From Sinorhizobium sp. B11 (GTDB lineage: Bacteria; Pseudomonadota; Alphaproteobacteria; Rhizobiales; Rhizobiaceae), in the NCBI GenBank assembly GCA_039725955.1, contig CP091033.1, forward strand, positions 434,001 to 498,000: DNA of 64,000 nt, in the 5' to 3' direction. This document shows, piece after piece, positions 44,113-55,670 of this stretch. The notes under the pieces were generated by a model. The model was given only the letters and a program-made list of their open reading frames with translations. It did not search any database and was not told the origin of the DNA. The first letter of the stretch is position 1, and each line of letters opens with the position of its first letter. Position numbers and translations under genes: made by a program.

Positions 44113-44569
44113 TCAGACGCGTGAATCCGCGATGAAATCCGAATAGAATTCATCTGTGCTTTTCGCCTTGCGCATGGCCGCCAGGACGCCATCCGACTGA
44201 AGCCTGCGGGCGATGGCGGCGAGCACGTTCAGATATTCCCCACGATTGTTTTCCCCGAAGAGCAGCACGAAGGCGATGTCCGTCGCGATATCGTCGATCG
44301 CATCGAAGTCCAGCGGCTGGGCGAAGCGGATCAAGAGACCCGCGCGGGCTCGTCATGCCGTCGATGGCTGCATGAGGAACAGCGATGCCGTTGCCGATGC
44401 CGGTGGAGCCGAGCTTCTCCCGGGATTCGAGCGCTTTCAGCACGCTCTGGCCGTCAATGCCGAAGGCCTTGCCGGCTTTTTCGGAAATCGTCTGCAGCGC
44501 GCGCCACTTGGTGGTCACCGACAGGCCAATGAAGGTGTGCTCCGGCCGGATGATATTGGAGAGGTTCAT
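44113..44569 (-). pseudogene. ptsN: PTS IIA-Ntr protein (PtsN paralogue), single-base frameshift
   Basis: The first frame (44569 to ~44340) gives MNLSNIIRPEHTFIGL... and the phosphorylation site GIAVPHAAIDG (His 66). The rest (LIRFAQPLDFDAIDDIATDIAFVLLFGENNRGEYL...) is in the next frame and ends at 44113. Deleting one A near 44338 restores a normal ~151-aa PtsN running MTSPRGLLIRFAQ. All other family features are kept. It is 29 bp downstream of kdpE on the same strand, so probably the last gene of the kdp operon; dephospho-PtsN is known to act on KdpD. True loss or a sequencing error cannot be told apart here. Confidence 0.88.
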
Positions 44570-44598
44570 TACATTCTCGATGCTGTTTTCGGCAGGTA

Positions 44599-45291
44599 TC
44601 AGTCAGGCTCACGGAGCCGGTAGCCGACGCCGGTCTCTGTGGTGATATAGTGTGGCTGGTCAGGAATCTGCTCGACCTTTTGCCGCAGCTGGCGCACGTA
44701 GACGCGCAGATACTGCACGTCCGCGGCCGGACCCCATACCTGCTTCAGAAGAAATTGATGTGTCAGCACCTTGCCGGCGTGCTGGGCGAGCACGCGCAGG
44801 ATGTCGTATTCCTTCGGCGACAGCTTGATTTCCCTGCCGTCGACCTTGACGATGCGCTTGACGAGATCGATTGACAGCCCGCCGGTCTGAAAGATCGCCT
44901 TTTCGCCCTGCTGCTGCAGCCGGTGGCGGAGCGCCACGCGGATACGGGCACCGAGTTCGTTGACGCCGAAGGGCTTCGTCACATAGTCGTCGGCACCACT
45001 TTCCAGCGCCTTGACGATGCCGGCCTCGTCGGTACGGCTCGAGAGAATGACGACAGGCATGGTGAGCCCGTCTTCGCGCCATTCCTGCAAAAGGTCGTGG
45101 CCTGATATGTCGGGAAGGCCAAGATCGAGCACGATGAGATCGGGCTGATCATCCTTGACGGACTGGCGGGCGGCACCGGCATTCGGGGCCTCCTGGACTT
45201 CGTAGCCTTGTGCGGTGAGGCCGACGCGCAGAAGCTTGCGGATTGGCGGCTCGTCATCGACGACGAGAATCTTGACGGCTGAACCGGTCAT
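44599..45291 (-). CDS. kdpE: KdpE response regulator
   Basis: 230 aa. Receiver domain with VVDDEPPIRKLL (acid pocket), phospho-acceptor Asp in LIVLDLGLPDISG, and VTKPFGVNELGARI with the conserved Lys; C-terminal OmpR-type winged helix (PKEYDILRVLAQHAGKVLTHQFLLKQVWG). It activates kdp at low potassium. The ATG overlaps the kdpD stop by ATGA, indicating coupled translation. Confidence 0.96.
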   Translation of the reverse strand: MTGSAVKILVVDDEPPIRKLLRVGLTAQGYEVQEAPNAGAARQSVKDDQPDLIVLDLGLPDISGHDLLQEWREDGLTMPVVILSSRTDEAGIVKALESGADDYVTKPFGVNELGARIRVALRHRLQQQGEKAIFQTGGLSIDLVKRIVKVDGREIKLSPKEYDILRVLAQHAGKVLTHQFLLKQVWGPAADVQYLRVYVRQLRQKVEQIPDQPHYITTETGVGYRLREPD

Positions 45292-47999
45292 TTGAGTTCA
45301 TCCAATTTTGGAATGTCGTTCGGTTTTGGAAGGCGGATGGTGAAGACGGCGCCGGACCTGTCTGTCCGGTTGCCGGCTGTGATCGTCCCACCCATCGCCT
45401 CGATGAAGCCGCGGCATATGGAGAGGCCGAGGCCGGTGCCGGCGCGCACCTGATCGCCCTTGCGCACGCGGTAGAACGTGTCGAAGACACGGTTGAGGTC
45501 TGCAGGAGGAATGCCCGGGCCTTGGTCGGAGACCTGTACGACGACATTATCGGCATCCGCCCAACCTTCGATGCGGATGACAGAGCCTTCGGGCGCGTAT
45601 TTGGCGGCATTGTCGAGAAGGTTGAAGAGGACCTGCTCGAAGAGAACGGGATCGACGCGGACCATGGGCAGGTCGGCAGGGATTGTCATTTCCGTCCTGT
45701 GGTGATCGAGAATTTTTGCAGCCCGGCGCAACGCGCTGCCTGCGATATCTCCTGCATAGTGCAGCGCATAGTTCGGCTCCATGGCGCCGGACTCGATCTT
45801 CGTCATGTCGAGCAGATTGGCGATGAAGCGGTTGAGACGTTCGGATTCATCGACGACCGTCGACAGAAGATCTGTCCGGTCATCCGCTGACATGGAATCA
45901 AAGTAATCGCGCAGTGTGCCGGACGCGCCGAGGATCGCCGCAAGTGGCGTCTTGAGATCGTGGGAGATCGACGTCAGCAGAGCAGAGCGCAGGCGGTCCG
46001 CTTCGGCCGCAAGCTTGGCTCGATCGACGTCAGCAACGAGTTGCACGCGTTCGATGGCGAGTGCCGCCTGATCGGCAAGCGCATCGAGAAGCCGCTGCTG
46101 TTCCGGCGTCAGCAGCGGTCCGTCCCGGCGGTCACTGTCGAGGCCGATGACGCCAACGGCCGTTCGACCGGTACGCAATGGTACATAGAGGCGCTTGGCC
46201 CCGGGCAGGGTATCAGCGCCGCGACCGGCGGCGTGATTATGTTCCCAGGCCCAGCGGGCGGCGGCGATATCGGCATCGTCGAGCGTATCGTCAGGCGGAT
46301 AGCCGGCCTTGACGGCAATGGAATTATCTTCCGGCAGGAGGAGAACGACGCGCACCTTGAGCATCGAGGCGATCTGGAAGGCCGTCGCCCAGAGGACGTC
46401 ATCGAGCGTACCGGTGCCGGCAAGCTTCTTGGAAAAGAGATAGAGGTCTTCCGTCGTGCGCGCTCTTTGCCGGGCCGCGGCCGCCTGCCGCTGGACGGTT
46501 GCCGTCAGGTTGGAGGCGATGACGGCGACACCAAGGAAGAAGAAGAGCGCGAGCACGCTTTCCGGATCGCTGATCGTCAACGTATAGCGCGGCGGCAGGA
46601 AGAAGAAGTTGAAGGAGAGGGCACTGACGATGCAGGTATAGAGCGCCGGTCTGAGGCCATGGATGACGGCTGATGTCAGCACCGCCATCAGGAAGACGAG
46701 CGCCAGATTGCGAACGTCGAGCACCTGATCGAGCACCACGCCGGCAACAAGCGCAATGGCGACGTAGAGCGTTGAAAGTGCGTAAGCCCGGAAGTCCAGC
46801 GCAGCCGTGCTCGGCGCCGCCTTTACGCCACGCTGCGCGGTCGGATCTTTCTCGTTGCCGGAAATCACATGGACGCTGATATCGCCCGCGCACCGTATCA
46901 GCTCGTCGGTGATGGAGGGGTTCCACCACCATTCGCGCCATGTTGGCTTTTTCGGCGCGCCGATGACGATGTGGGTGACGTTATTCGCGGTGGCGTGACG
47001 CACCAGCCCCTCAGTCACCTCGCGTCCGGGAATGGTGATCGCTTCGCCGCCAAGCTGCTCGGCAAGCCGGAGCGTGGCGGCAATCGTATCACGCTGCGTT
47101 TCCGAGAGATTGATGGAGCGGTTGGTCTCGATATAGACGGCCGCCCAGGGGGCACGCAGACGCGCAGCCATGCGCGAGGCGTAGCGGACCAGAGAAGCAG
47201 AGCGTGGATGATCGTCGATCGACACCAGCACACGGTCGCCGGCAGCCCAGGGGCCGGAAATAGCATGCGCCTGCATATGGCTCAGCAACTGGTCATCGAC
47301 GCGCTGGGCGGTCTTGCGCAGTGCGAGTTCGCGGAGCGCCGTCAGGTTGCCGGGCGTGAAATAATTGGTCAGCGCGCGCTCGGCGGTCTTTGCCACATAG
47401 ACCTTGCCATCGTGAAGGCGTTTGATGAGGTCGTCGGGTGTCAGGTCGATGATCTCGATGTCGTCAGCCACGTCGATCACGGAGTCCGGCACTGTCTCGC
47501 GCACCCGGATGCGCGTGATCTGCGAAACGACGTCGTTCAGGCTCTCCACATGCTGGATGTTCAGCGTCGAATAGACATCGATGCCACGGTCGAGCAATTC
47601 CTTGACGTCGAGATAGCGCTTCGGATGGCGACTGCCCTCGGCATTGGTATGGGCAAGTTCGTCGACGAGAACAAGATCGGGCTTGCGCGCGAGAATGGCA
47701 TCGAGATCCATCTCTTCGAGCGACTGGCCGCGATAGGCGATCTCCACACGCGGAATGATTTCGAAACCGGCGAGCAGCGCCTCGGTCTCTTTGCGGCCAT
47801 GGGTTTCGACGACGCCGATCACGACGTCGAGGCCATCGGCGATCTTGGCGTGGCCGGAGACCAGCATTTCATAGGTCTTGCCGACGCCGGGTGCCGCGCC
47901 CAGGAAGATTTTCAGGCGTCCGCGCGACTCCGCCCGGGCCTTTTCGAGAAGCGCATCGGGCGAGGGCCTGCCGGCCTGGTCGCGGTTGTCGTCTGGCAT
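45288..47999 (-). CDS. kdpD: KdpD potassium sensor histidine kinase
   Basis: 903 aa. N-terminal KdpD domain with Walker A GAAPGVGKT (34-42), then a UspA-like domain (DRVLVSIDDHPRSASLVRYASRMA), four membrane helices (~400-500), a GAF-like part, HisKA (TSISHDLKTPLAAILG) and HATPase (DQGPGIPPADLNRVF, GTGLGLSICRGF). It phosphorylates KdpE in response to potassium or turgor. Complete and normal in length. It begins 64 bp after kdpC. Confidence 0.97.
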   Translation of the reverse strand: MPDDNRDQAGRPSPDALLEKARAESRGRLKIFLGAAPGVGKTYEMLVSGHAKIADGLDVVIGVVETHGRKETEALLAGFEIIPRVEIAYRGQSLEEMDLDAILARKPDLVLVDELAHTNAEGSRHPKRYLDVKELLDRGIDVYSTLNIQHVESLNDVVSQITRIRVRETVPDSVIDVADDIEIIDLTPDDLIKRLHDGKVYVAKTAERALTNYFTPGNLTALRELALRKTAQRVDDQLLSHMQAHAISGPWAAGDRVLVSIDDHPRSASLVRYASRMAARLRAPWAAVYIETNRSINLSETQRDTIAATLRLAEQLGGEAITIPGREVTEGLVRHATANNVTHIVIGAPKKPTWREWWWNPSITDELIRCAGDISVHVISGNEKDPTAQRGVKAAPSTAALDFRAYALSTLYVAIALVAGVVLDQVLDVRNLALVFLMAVLTSAVIHGLRPALYTCIVSALSFNFFFLPPRYTLTISDPESVLALFFFLGVAVIASNLTATVQRQAAAARQRARTTEDLYLFSKKLAGTGTLDDVLWATAFQIASMLKVRVVLLLPEDNSIAVKAGYPPDDTLDDADIAAARWAWEHNHAAGRGADTLPGAKRLYVPLRTGRTAVGVIGLDSDRRDGPLLTPEQQRLLDALADQAALAIERVQLVADVDRAKLAAEADRLRSALLTSISHDLKTPLAAILGASGTLRDYFDSMSADDRTDLLSTVVDESERLNRFIANLLDMTKIESGAMEPNYALHYAGDIAGSALRRAAKILDHHRTEMTIPADLPMVRVDPVLFEQVLFNLLDNAAKYAPEGSVIRIEGWADADNVVVQVSDQGPGIPPADLNRVFDTFYRVRKGDQVRAGTGLGLSICRGFIEAMGGTITAGNRTDRSGAVFTIRLPKPNDIPKLDELK

Positions 48000-48063
48000 G
48001 CGTTCGGTCTTTCTTCACGAGCAAGCCCCGGCGCGCATTGCAGCGTTCCGGGGCTCTCAACCT

Positions 48064-48633
48064 TCACTGAGTCATAGAAGCATCAAGGCTCTGGTTCAAC
48101 GCCAGAACATTGACGGTCGGTTCGCCGAGCAGGCCGAGTTCGCGGCCCGTAACGGCTGCATCGACCAGCGCCTTGACCTTGGCTTCATCGATACCGCGGG
48201 CCTTGGCGACGCGCGGTACCTGGAAGTATGCGGCATCGGGCGAAATATGCGGGTCGAGGCCGCTACCCGAAGCGGTGACGAGGTCGACGGGAACATCGGC
48301 ATTCGGGTTGCTCGCCTTGGCAGCCTCATAGTCACCCTTCACGCGGTCGATCAGCTTCTGGCTGGTCGGGCCGAGGTTGGAGCCCGAGGACGCCGCTGCA
48401 TTGTAGCCATCGCCAGCAGCGGACGGACGGCCATGGAAATACTTGTCGCTGGTAAAGGCCTGGCCGATCAGCGTGGAGCCAATAACCTGCCCGTTCTTTT
48501 CAACGAGGCTCCCATTAGCCTGGTAGGGGAAGATGGCCTGTGCGGCACCTGTCATGGCTAGCGGGTAGAGGAGGCCGGTGATGGCCGTGGTGGCAACGAT
48601 CATGACGATTGCCGGACGAAGTTCTCTAAGCAT
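48064..48633 (-). CDS. kdpC: Potassium-transporting ATPase subunit C
   Basis: 189 aa with a single N-terminal membrane helix ([20 protein letters not shown]) and a periplasmic domain with [21 protein letters not shown] and [15 protein letters not shown], all KdpC signatures. It stabilises and increases ATP affinity of the KdpFABC complex. AAGGAG precedes the ATG; 12 bp after kdpB. Confidence 0.97.
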   Translation of the reverse strand: MLRELRPAIVMIVATTAITGLLYPLAMTGAAQAIFPYQANGSLVEKNGQVIGSTLIGQAFTSDKYFHGRPSAAGDGYNAAASSGSNLGPTSQKLIDRVKGDYEAAKASNPNADVPVDLVTASGSGLDPHISPDAAYFQVPRVAKARGIDEAKVKALVDAAVTGRELGLLGEPTVNVLALNQSLDASMTQ

Positions 48634-48645
48634 TGTTGTAACTCC

Positions 48646-50706
<2,061 letters not shown>

Positions 50707-50751
50707 AAGAGACTCCAGCTTTGAAACGAGGATGGCGAACCGGATTGCCGG

Positions 50752-50907
50752 TCAGCCCTGTAAAATTCTGAGAACGCAGACGACGACGAGCAGGCCTGCC
50801 ATCATCACTAGGATGATGTCGGAGGCGCGCGGCATCCGCTGGGCTCCACGCCCCGGCAGACCGGGACGTGGATGGAAGGCTTTTCGGAGCCTGTGACGGA
50901 TAATCAT
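50752..50907 (-). CDS. Small single-helix membrane ORF (51 aa) between kdpA and kdpB
   Basis: The ORF reads MIIRHRLRKAFHPRPGLPG..., a basic proline-rich N-terminus, then one strongly hydrophobic helix (DIILVMMAGLLVVVCVLRIL). GAGG lies 7 bases before the ATG. It begins 9 bp after the kdpA stop and ends 45 bp before kdpB, filling an otherwise unexplained 210-bp gap in the operon. I know no such subunit of KdpFABC; it could be an accessory microprotein. Translation is inferred from the ribosome site, position and topology. Confidence 0.55.
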   Translation of the reverse strand: MIIRHRLRKAFHPRPGLPGRGAQRMPRASDIILVMMAGLLVVVCVLRILQG

Positions 50908-50916
50908 CGGCAAACC

Positions 50917-52620
50917 TCAGAAGGTCTGGCCGGCGATCATGACCAGGTGCTCGACAACAGGGCCAAGGGCCAATGCCGGGAAGAAGGTAAGACCACCGAC
51001 GATCAGGATCGTGCCGATGAGCAGGCCGACGAAGAGCGGTCCGTCAGTCGGGAAGGTACCAGCAGAGGCGGGAACCGTCTTCTTCGTCACCAGCGAGCCG
51101 GCAATGGCGAGCGCCGGGACGATGACGAGGAAACGGCCCATCAGCATGCCGAGACCAAGCGTGATGTTGTACCAGGGCGTATTGCCCGTCAGGCCGCCGA
51201 AAGCCGAGCCGTTGTTGGCCGCAGCCGACGTATAGGCATAGAGGATTTCGGAGAAGCCGTGCGGGCCGGCCGTGCCGACCGAGGCGACTGCCGAAGGCAG
51301 GACGCTGGCGATCGCGGTGAAAACCAGCATGGCGAGCGGCAGGCAAAGGATGGCAAGAACGGCCATCTTCATTTCCTTCGCCTCGATCTTCTTGCCGAGA
51401 TATTCCGGCGTGCGGCCGACCATCAGGCCTGCCACGAAGACAGCGACGATGATGAAGAGAACGATGCCGTAGAAACCCGCACCAACGCCGCCGACGATGA
51501 CTTCGCCGAGCTGCATGTTGATCAGCGGGATCAGGCCGCCGAGCGCGGTGAAGGAGCCATGCATGGCATTGACCGCACCGCAGGAGGCAGCCGTGGTAAC
51601 GACCGCAAACAGCGAGGACATGGCGACGCCGAAGCGGACTTCCTTGCCTTCCATGTTGCCGCCAGCCAAGCCGAATGCGTGCATCAGCGGGTTGCCGGCA
51701 GCTTCAGCCCAGTAGGTGATGCCGACGCCGACGATGAAGAGGACGCCCATCGCCGTCAGGATCGCCCAGCCCTGGCGCTGGTTGCCGACCATGCGGCCGA
51801 AAACGTTGGTGAAGGCTGCGCCAATCGCAAAGATCGAGACCATCTGAATGAGGTTTGAGATTGCGTCCGGGTTCTCGAACGGATGGGCCGAGTTGGCGTT
51901 GAAGAAGCCGCCCCCATTCGTCCCGAGCATCTTGATGGCGAGCTGCGAGGCAACGGGGCCGAGGGCGATCGTCTGCTTGGCGCCTTCGAGCGTGGTCGCA
52001 TCGACATAGGGACCAAGCGTCTGCGGTACGCCGAGCCAGACATAGGCGAGCGTCAGCACGATGCAGATCGGCAGCAGGATATAGAGTGTGGCTCTGACCA
52101 TATCGACCCAGAAATTGCCGATCGCCTTGCCCGAGGCACGCGAGAAGGCGCGGATCAGGCCGATGGCGATGGCCATGCCGGTCGCAGCCGACACGAAGTT
52201 CTGAACCGTCAGGCCCATCATCTGCGTCAGGTACGACATGGTGCTTTCGCCGCCATAGTTCTGCCAGTTGGTATTGGAGACGAAACTGGTGGCGGTGTTG
52301 AAGGCGAGTTCCGGCCCGACCGCGGCCATGCCGGCCGGGTTATAGGGCAGTACGTTCTGGAACCGCATCAGGAGGTAGAGAACGATGACGCCCATAAGGT
52401 TGAACATCAGCATGGCGAAGGCATAGGAGGTCCAGTGCTGGTCTTCGCGCTCGCTGGTGCCGGCGACGGCGTAAAGCCCCCGTTCGATCGGAACGAGGAC
52501 CGGTGAGAGGAATGTGCGCTCGCCGCTGAAGACACGCGTCATGTAACCGCCGAGCGGTTTGACGAGCACAAGGACGATCCCGCAGTAGAGCAGGATCTGA
52601 AGCCATCCGTTGAGGGTCAT
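50917..52620 (-). CDS. kdpA: Potassium-transporting ATPase subunit A (K+ channel-like)
   Basis: A 567-aa membrane protein of the superfamily of K+ transporters, about ten helices. Selectivity-filter-like segments are visible: [40 protein letters not shown] and [12 protein letters not shown]. Length agrees with E. coli KdpA. It follows kdpF in the operon and binds K+ for KdpB-driven uptake. Confidence 0.97.
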   Translation of the reverse strand: MTLNGWLQILLYCGIVLVLVKPLGGYMTRVFSGERTFLSPVLVPIERGLYAVAGTSEREDQHWTSYAFAMLMFNLMGVIVLYLLMRFQNVLPYNPAGMAAVGPELAFNTATSFVSNTNWQNYGGESTMSYLTQMMGLTVQNFVSAATGMAIAIGLIRAFSRASGKAIGNFWVDMVRATLYILLPICIVLTLAYVWLGVPQTLGPYVDATTLEGAKQTIALGPVASQLAIKMLGTNGGGFFNANSAHPFENPDAISNLIQMVSIFAIGAAFTNVFGRMVGNQRQGWAILTAMGVLFIVGVGITYWAEAAGNPLMHAFGLAGGNMEGKEVRFGVAMSSLFAVVTTAASCGAVNAMHGSFTALGGLIPLINMQLGEVIVGGVGAGFYGIVLFIIVAVFVAGLMVGRTPEYLGKKIEAKEMKMAVLAILCLPLAMLVFTAIASVLPSAVASVGTAGPHGFSEILYAYTSAAANNGSAFGGLTGNTPWYNITLGLGMLMGRFLVIVPALAIAGSLVTKKTVPASAGTFPTDGPLFVGLLIGTILIVGGLTFFPALALGPVVEHLVMIAGQTF

Positions 52621-52672
52621 GGGAGGAAACTTTCAGTACCCGGCTGCTTCTGGATGAGAAGCGCCGGCGCTT

Positions 52673-52762
52673 TCAGAAACGTTCTGGGCGGATGAGAGCG
52701 TAGGTGAGGTAGACGGTGAGAAACACGGTCACGGCACCGCTCAAGATGTAATCGAGGGTCAT
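52673..52762 (-). CDS. kdpF: KdpF, small stabilising subunit of the K+ ATPase
   Basis: 29 aa: MTLDYILSGAVTVFLTVYLT then YALIRPERF. One membrane helix and the conserved C-terminal LxRPERF identify KdpF. AGGAGA precedes the ATG by six bases. It is too short for most gene callers but is directly upstream of kdpA, as in other bacteria. Confidence 0.93.
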   Translation of the reverse strand: MTLDYILSGAVTVFLTVYLTYALIRPERF

Positions 52763-52775
52763 CTGTTCTCTCCTG

Positions 52776-52859
52776 TCAAAGCCTGTCGCAGGCGCGTGTA
52801 TAGGCAAAGCAAAGTCCGAAGAATACGATTGCAGTGCCGAGTAGAATTATATCCATCAT
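52776..52859 (-). CDS. Conserved-looking 27-aa membrane peptide at the head of the kdp operon
   Basis: MMDIILLGTAIVFFGLCFAY then TRACDRL: one hydrophobic helix with a short charged tail. GGAG lies 9 bases before the first ATG. It ends 13 bp before kdpF and is first in the operon, so it could be a leader peptide or another KdpF-like microprotein. No known subunit corresponds to it; membrane topology and operon position are what support it. Confidence 0.6.
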   Translation of the reverse strand: MMDIILLGTAIVFFGLCFAYTRACDRL

Positions 52860-53088
52860 CGATCTTGACTCCGGTTGTTATTCTTGGAGTCAGACAAGAC
52901 AAAGGGCGCCGGCTCGCAAAGGCGGCACCTTTTATGCTTTCTGGCGTGGAGATGATCTTTGCGATCTCTCGGACATTAATATGCGACCGAAGGGCATAAA
53001 GGTTCGAGATTGGGCGAAGGGTATCTATATAAAAATCTTATAAATGCCTTTATGCGGTCGGAGGGGCCAGTGAGAACGCTTCAACAGA

Positions 53089-53116
53089 CAAAAACGCCGT
53101 GTCCAATGACACGGCG
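53089..53116 (-). terminator. Rho-independent terminator of the CopC-like gene
   Basis: A 9-bp perfect stem (CGCCGTGTC / GACACGGCG), 4-nt loop, followed on the minus strand by TTTTT. It lies 29 bp after the stop. The stretch 52860-53088 between kdp and this gene holds only promoter DNA as far as I can see. Confidence 0.85.
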
Positions 53117-53145
53117 CAATATCGGGTGGCGAAATATCGCAGCGT

Positions 53146-53508
53146 TCAGGGCTCAACCCTAAACTGGTAATGGCCTTCGGCGCTGTGGCCGTCCATCGAG
53201 AGTACGCGCCAGTTGAGTGTATAAACACCGGGCGCCATGGACGGATCGAGCGGAACCTTGAAGACCGAACCTTCCGGTCCTGAAAGAAACGGCTTGCCGG
53301 TCGGCAATGTCAGGCCCTGGGCATCGAGAAGGGTGGCGGTCGAACGAGCGAGATCGACAGGGCCAGTGAACGTGAGCTCCAGATTGGCCGGCACCAGCCT
53401 TTCTTCCTGCTGCGGTGGCGGAAGGGATGCTTCCTCGATCGCCGCCGACGCCTCGGTTGCGGCAAAGATAAGAGATGCGAACAGGCAGAATGACACAATC
53501 GATTTCAT
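53146..53508 (-). CDS. CopC-domain periplasmic protein (atypical, N-terminal His missing)
   Basis: 120 aa. Signal peptide MKSIVSFCLFASLIFAATEASA; mature start AIEEASLPPPQQ. The beta-sandwich pattern ANLELTFTGPVDLARSTATLL and VYTLNWRVLSMDGHSAEGHYQFRV is CopC/YobA-like. The Asp and His of DGH are present, but the usual mature N-terminal His that closes the Cu(II) site is absent, so copper binding is doubtful. AGGAAG precedes the ATG at 53508. No CopD neighbour. Confidence 0.82.
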   Translation of the reverse strand: MKSIVSFCLFASLIFAATEASAAIEEASLPPPQQEERLVPANLELTFTGPVDLARSTATLLDAQGLTLPTGKPFLSGPEGSVFKVPLDPSMAPGVYTLNWRVLSMDGHSAEGHYQFRVEP

Positions 53509-53583
53509 GACGGTCTTCCTTGTATTGCCGATCCGCATGGTGCCGGAAGCGTCATGCCCCCGCCACGCCATGCCGGCGCATGC

Positions 53584-53784
53584 CTAATAACGCTGCGGAG
53601 GCCGATTTCGATCCCGCGCCCGTGCAACAACCCTAACCGGCTGAAGCAATGCCTGCGGCTCGCGATCCTGATGGATTGCAGCAACAGCCTCATCCACCAG
53701 GATGCGCCAGAATTCGCGGAGCTGCCGCGTGATCTGAGAGTTGGAAACCAAGTTTCGGCCGACATTGTCGTTGTCGTGCTTCAT
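53584..53784 (-). CDS. Small hypothetical protein (66 aa)
   Basis: MKHDNDNVGRNLVSNSQITR... with an amphipathic middle (QLREFWRILVDEAVAAIH) and a basic tail (RVVARARDRNRPPQRY). AGGAG lies 7 bases before the ATG. No family recognised and no membrane segment. It lies 75 bp upstream of the CopC-like gene, same strand; its promoter region is in 53785-54024, shared with the divergent dehydrogenase. Confidence 0.6.
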   Translation of the reverse strand: MKHDNDNVGRNLVSNSQITRQLREFWRILVDEAVAAIHQDREPQALLQPVRVVARARDRNRPPQRY

Positions 53785-54024
53785 CGCTTTTCTCCTTCCC
53801 ACTTTGTCGTGGTCGTTGAAGATAAATGTAGTCCTCGCCGGGCTTCTCCGGAATCATACGGACGTCTAGGAAGAGCTTATCTTTCGGGTGATAATTACGT
53901 GAGCATTTCGTCACATGGCGAGCAAAAGCCTGACAGAGACGATTGAATTGCTAGGCCTTGCAGTCTTATAGTCACCGCAACGGCGCCCCATGAACCGCGG
54001 GAGCCATAGGGAAGGAAACCGATC

Positions 54025-55068
54025 ATGACAAAAGTCCGTGCGCTGGTTCTGGAGCGCCAGCATGAGCTTGCGCTTCGCGATATCGATCTGCCTCTGGAGA
54101 CAGGTCCGGGGCAGGTCAAGATCAAGATCCATACCGTTGGTGTCTGCGGCTCCGACGTGCATTATTATACGCACGGCAAAATCGGTCCATTTATCGTCAA
54201 CGAGCCGATGGTGCTCGGCCACGAAGCGGCGGGCACGGTGGTCGAGGTCGGCTCCGGCGTTACTCATCTGAAGGTTGGCGATCGCGTTTGCATGGAGCCT
54301 GGCATTCCTGATCCCAATTCCAAGGCAAGCCGGCTTGGCATGTACAATGTCGATCCGGCCGTCACCTTCTGGGCGACGCCGCCGATCCACGGCGTGTTAA
54401 CCCCCGAGGTCGTGCACCCGGCCAATTATACGTTCAAGCTGCCGGACAATGTCAGCTTCGCCGAAGGCGCAATGGTCGAGCCTTTCGCGGTCGGCATGCA
54501 GGCAGCCACCAAGGCGAAGATCGCACCCGGCGATACAGCCGTTGTCCTCGGTGCCGGCCCGATCGGCACCATGGTTGCGATCGCCGCTCTCGCTGGCGGT
54601 TGCTCCCGTGCGATCGTTGCTGATCTTGCCCAGCCGAAGCTCGATATAGCTGCGCAGTATCAAGGTGTCATTCCGGTCAACATTCGCGAAAAGAACCTTG
54701 CTGAGGAAGTCGGCCGGCTGACTGATGGCTGGGGTGCGGATGTCGTCTTCGAATGCTCAGGTTCACCGAAGGCCTGGGAGACGATCATGTCTCTGCCACG
54801 TCCGGGCGGCGCTATCGTCGTCGTCGGCCTGCCGGTCAATCCTGTCGGTTTCGACGTCTCGACGGCTTCGACGAAGGAAATTCGCATCGAGACGGTGTTC
54901 CGCTACGCGCATCAGTATGAGCGCTCGATCGCGCTTCTCGGATCGGGGCGTGTCGACCTGAAGCCGCTGATATCAGAGACGTTCACCTTCGAAGATTCGA
55001 TCAAGGCCTTCGATCGTGCGGTCGAGGCACGTCCTGATGATGTCAAACTGCAGATCGTCATGGACTAG
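54025..55068 (+). CDS. Zinc-dependent polyol dehydrogenase, xylitol dehydrogenase (D-xylulose reductase)-like
   Basis: A 347-aa medium-chain dehydrogenase. Catalytic zinc site: Cys in VCGSDVHYY, His-Glu in GHEAAG and Glu in VEPFAVG. NAD-binding [10 protein letters not shown]. The four structural-zinc Cys of most MDRs are replaced ([14 protein letters not shown]), a feature seen in bacterial xylitol/sorbitol dehydrogenases. It should oxidise xylitol to D-xylulose or a related polyol. Its end overlaps the convergent dedA-type gene by 11 bp. Gene stands alone; the inducer is unknown. Confidence 0.92.
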   Translation: MTKVRALVLERQHELALRDIDLPLETGPGQVKIKIHTVGVCGSDVHYYTHGKIGPFIVNEPMVLGHEAAGTVVEVGSGVTHLKVGDRVCMEPGIPDPNSKASRLGMYNVDPAVTFWATPPIHGVLTPEVVHPANYTFKLPDNVSFAEGAMVEPFAVGMQAATKAKIAPGDTAVVLGAGPIGTMVAIAALAGGCSRAIVADLAQPKLDIAAQYQGVIPVNIREKNLAEEVGRLTDGWGADVVFECSGSPKAWETIMSLPRPGGAIVVVGLPVNPVGFDVSTASTKEIRIETVFRYAHQYERSIALLGSGRVDLKPLISETFTFEDSIKAFDRAVEARPDDVKLQIVMD

Positions 55069-55642
55069 GACCCTTTACGGGTACTTGACCAAATTTCCTC
55101 TTGCGAAGCACCAGCGCCGCGCCCGCGATCAGGGCCGCGGCGCCAAGTGCTATCAGCAGATGATGATGCAGTGGCAGGCGGCCGAATATCTGGTGAATTC
55201 CGTGGCCGAAGGCATAACCAAGCGCGGTGAAGAGCTGTCCCCAGACGAGCGCCGCCAGGAGGTTGAGCACGAGAAACCTCTGCGTCGAGATGTGTGTCGT
55301 GCCAATGACGATCGGGCTGATCGTCCGCAATCCCACCAGAAAGCGGAACGCGAAGATGAAGCCGGTCGGATATTTTTCGAGAAGCCGCGTGACGCGTGCA
55401 AGCGCCGGTGTCTCCATCACGCGGCGAACGAAGTTCCATTGGGCGGCATAGCGGCCGGCAAAGAACCACATCTGATCTCCGGCGAATGATCCCGCCGAAG
55501 CTGCCATCGAGGCGGCCCAATAGGTTAGAAGCTCGCGATGCGCGATGACGCCGCCGAGAAAGGCAGCGGTTTCGCCCTCGAAGGCGGTGCCGAGAAAGAT
55601 TGCCGGCAGGCCATAATTTTCGATCAGCAGTTCGATATTCAA
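55058..55642 (-). CDS. DedA/SNARE-associated family membrane protein
   Basis: 194 aa, about five hydrophobic segments. Family marks: [28 protein letters not shown] and [20 protein letters not shown]. DedA proteins are undecaprenyl-phosphate/lipid flippase-like transporters needed for envelope integrity. It follows the flavoprotein gene by 28 bp on the same strand and may be cotranscribed. Confidence 0.93.
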   Translation of the reverse strand: MNIELLIENYGLPAIFLGTAFEGETAAFLGGVIAHRELLTYWAASMAASAGSFAGDQMWFFAGRYAAQWNFVRRVMETPALARVTRLLEKYPTGFIFAFRFLVGLRTISPIVIGTTHISTQRFLVLNLLAALVWGQLFTALGYAFGHGIHQIFGRLPLHHHLLIALGAAALIAGAALVLRKRKFGQVPVKGPSP

Positions 55643-55670
55643 TGACCGGCCTCCGGCTGATTGCGATCCA

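Noticed and set aside
46869..48077. Plus-strand ORF (402 aa)
   Set aside because: Antisense to kdpD, whose domains are complete; no motif or ribosome site in the antisense frame.
52796..53043. Short plus-strand ORFs upstream of kdp
   Set aside because: No ribosome sites; the region is better explained by the minus-strand kdp promoter and the 27-aa peptide.
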